Assembly: GCA_019914995.1 (NCBI GenBank) | Contig: CM034126.1 | Location: forward strand, 3,601,001 to 3,665,000 | Direction: 5' to 3' | Source of the DNA: Acanthochlamys bracteata | Lineage: Eukaryota > Streptophyta > Magnoliopsida > Pandanales > Velloziaceae | Length of the DNA: 64,000 nucleotides | Part shown: positions 62,749 to 64,000 of the stretch, piece after piece | Numbering within the stretch: position 1 is the first letter of the stretch | Layout: every line of letters starts with the position of its first letter | Translations under genes and position numbers: made by a program | Notes under the pieces: model-generated | What the model was told of the DNA's origin: nothing | Databases searched by the model: none | What the model saw: only the letters and a program-made list of their open reading frames with translations

Positions 62749-64000
62749 GAGTCTTGTGTTGTTGTATATATAATATACACCGTTGAGAAAATGAAAATAA
62801 TTTGTAGTTTAAAGAGATGACTAAGCAAAAACTACTGTGGGTATTCTAATCATCAACGGCGCAAGACGCTCTTTAATTTTAAACATGTGGGAACACTTGC
62901 TGTCGAGTGTTATCGTACACTAATAAGATTACAACGATACACAGCAAGACATATACATGAACTAAACATTGATCTTTCTAATTATAATAAGTTATAGACT
63001 ACACCATATTGTGCTCGTGTTGAGATAGATAATAATGTTTGTGAGTTCTTATATAATAAATCTTTCTTAAAGTAAGCTATATTTTTTAATTCAAAAATTA
63101 AAAAAATTAATAATAAAATCTTATCACATGTAATTTTTTATTTTTTAAAAATCTTATAAAATATTATTTAAAATTTATTATATATATATAATTAAAATAA
63201 AAGTTATTGAAATATACCGTCAGAAGGTGTTTTAAAATGTTGCTGCATGTCAAAGTTGAATGCGGTAAATGAAGTTTAGGGTATGTTTCAATTACTTTCT
63301 TAAGATTTTGAGTTTGATTATTTAAGTATTTTAGTTAAAATTCTGAATTTAACTTTCATTTTTGTATTCAACTATTTTAGTTGTACAAAAATTTTATTTT
63401 AAATTGATTTTATATATTTTAATTATTACTTCAAATTTTATATTCATCAAAATTTATTTTTTATTAAATTTTAGTTTTAAAAAATTTATTTATATAAAAC
63501 TTTTTAATTTTATATAATTGAAACACGCACTCCGGAATTTTATCCTTACGATTTGGAACTTACATGCGTTCTAACAATACTATCCTTAACATTATTTTTA
63601 TCTTACCTAGCTAGCATTTCAGTTTCTAACTTTCAATTTTTCCTTTAAAAAGAAGCATATAAGGTAAGAAACTTCACCACTTTTAGCGCCAAATTTTGTT
63701 GAAAACCAAACAACTTAGTTGTTATCATCTATCTATTTACCTAACCATGCGTGCATTATGCATGCAAAACTTCACCAAAATCAATTAACCAATATTTTGC
63801 AGTACTGCCGGTCAAACTTGGATTTATGATCCAAACTACCCTAATTAAACTTAATAGACAAATGTTGCTATGGATATGTTTTAATTTCACCAATTTTTTT
63901 ATTTTTCTACTAAAATTTGAATTCTACTATATTTCACATATTTTAATTATTATTTAAAATTTTATTTTTACTTTACATTGAACTTCATTTCTAAAAAAGT
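62749..64000. other. AT-rich intergenic DNA
   Basis: No gene seen. The stretch 63275-63535 begins TATGTTTCAATTACTTTC and ends ATTGAAACACGCAC. This gives a weak inverted-terminal pair around A/T-rich DNA, possibly another diverged MITE-like copy. Confidence 0.4.

Noticed and set aside
1..64000. CRISPR arrays, operons, viral or organellar insertions, full-length retrotransposons
   Set aside because: No regularly spaced direct repeats with unique spacers, no polycistronic layout, no reverse transcriptase, integrase, capsid or organellar gene motifs seen on either strand.

Overview
This is a window of nuclear DNA from a flowering plant, almost certainly a eudicot. The genes are split by GT-AG introns, are widely spaced and AT-rich, and belong to plant-specific families (FPP, SAUR, AHL, LBD, DUF668/PSI). 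I cannot name the species from sequence alone. There is no prokaryotic, viral or organellar content, no CRISPR array, and no tRNA or rRNA gene that I can support.

Layout. (1) 1-4378, plus strand: the 3' part of a filament-like plant protein (FPP) gene whose first exon lies upstream of the window. (2) 4379-10390: long intergenic DNA with one MITE-like element. (3) 10391-10723, minus: an intronless SAUR gene of the SAUR50 type. (4) About 15984-18527, minus: a decayed but intron-bearing copy of a YEATS-domain gene (TAF14b/YAF9a/GAS41-like), broken by two in-frame stops and several frameshifts. (5) 18.5-26 kb: gene-poor AT-rich DNA containing a 625-bp hAT-type non-autonomous transposon with an 8-bp target-site duplication, and other small repeats. 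(6) 25968-26840, minus: an intronless AT-hook (AHL) gene. (7) 27-34 kb: repeats, MITE-like elements and one weak candidate gene near 31 kb. (8) 34296-35729, minus: an intronless DUF3475/DUF668 protein (PSK-simulator family). (9) 38164-56367, minus: a complete 26-exon CPSF160 gene, the large subunit of the cleavage and polyadenylation specificity factor. I reconstructed it exon by exon to a 1454-residue open frame. (10) 58477-59865, minus: a two-exon LBD18/LBD30-type LOB-domain gene. (11) 59866-64000: repeats only.

The genes do not form a pathway; this is ordinary plant gene order. The DUF668 gene and CPSF160 sit side by side, as I remember for their Arabidopsis counterparts, and an AHL gene and an LBD18/30 gene lie on either side of them. 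This suggests an old conserved neighbourhood. I did not find a novel biological system. The most informative observations are the YEATS pseudogene, the hAT MITE with intact target-site duplication, a recurring family of about 200-240 bp AT-rich MITE-like elements, and foldback or tandem repeats inside CPSF160 introns.
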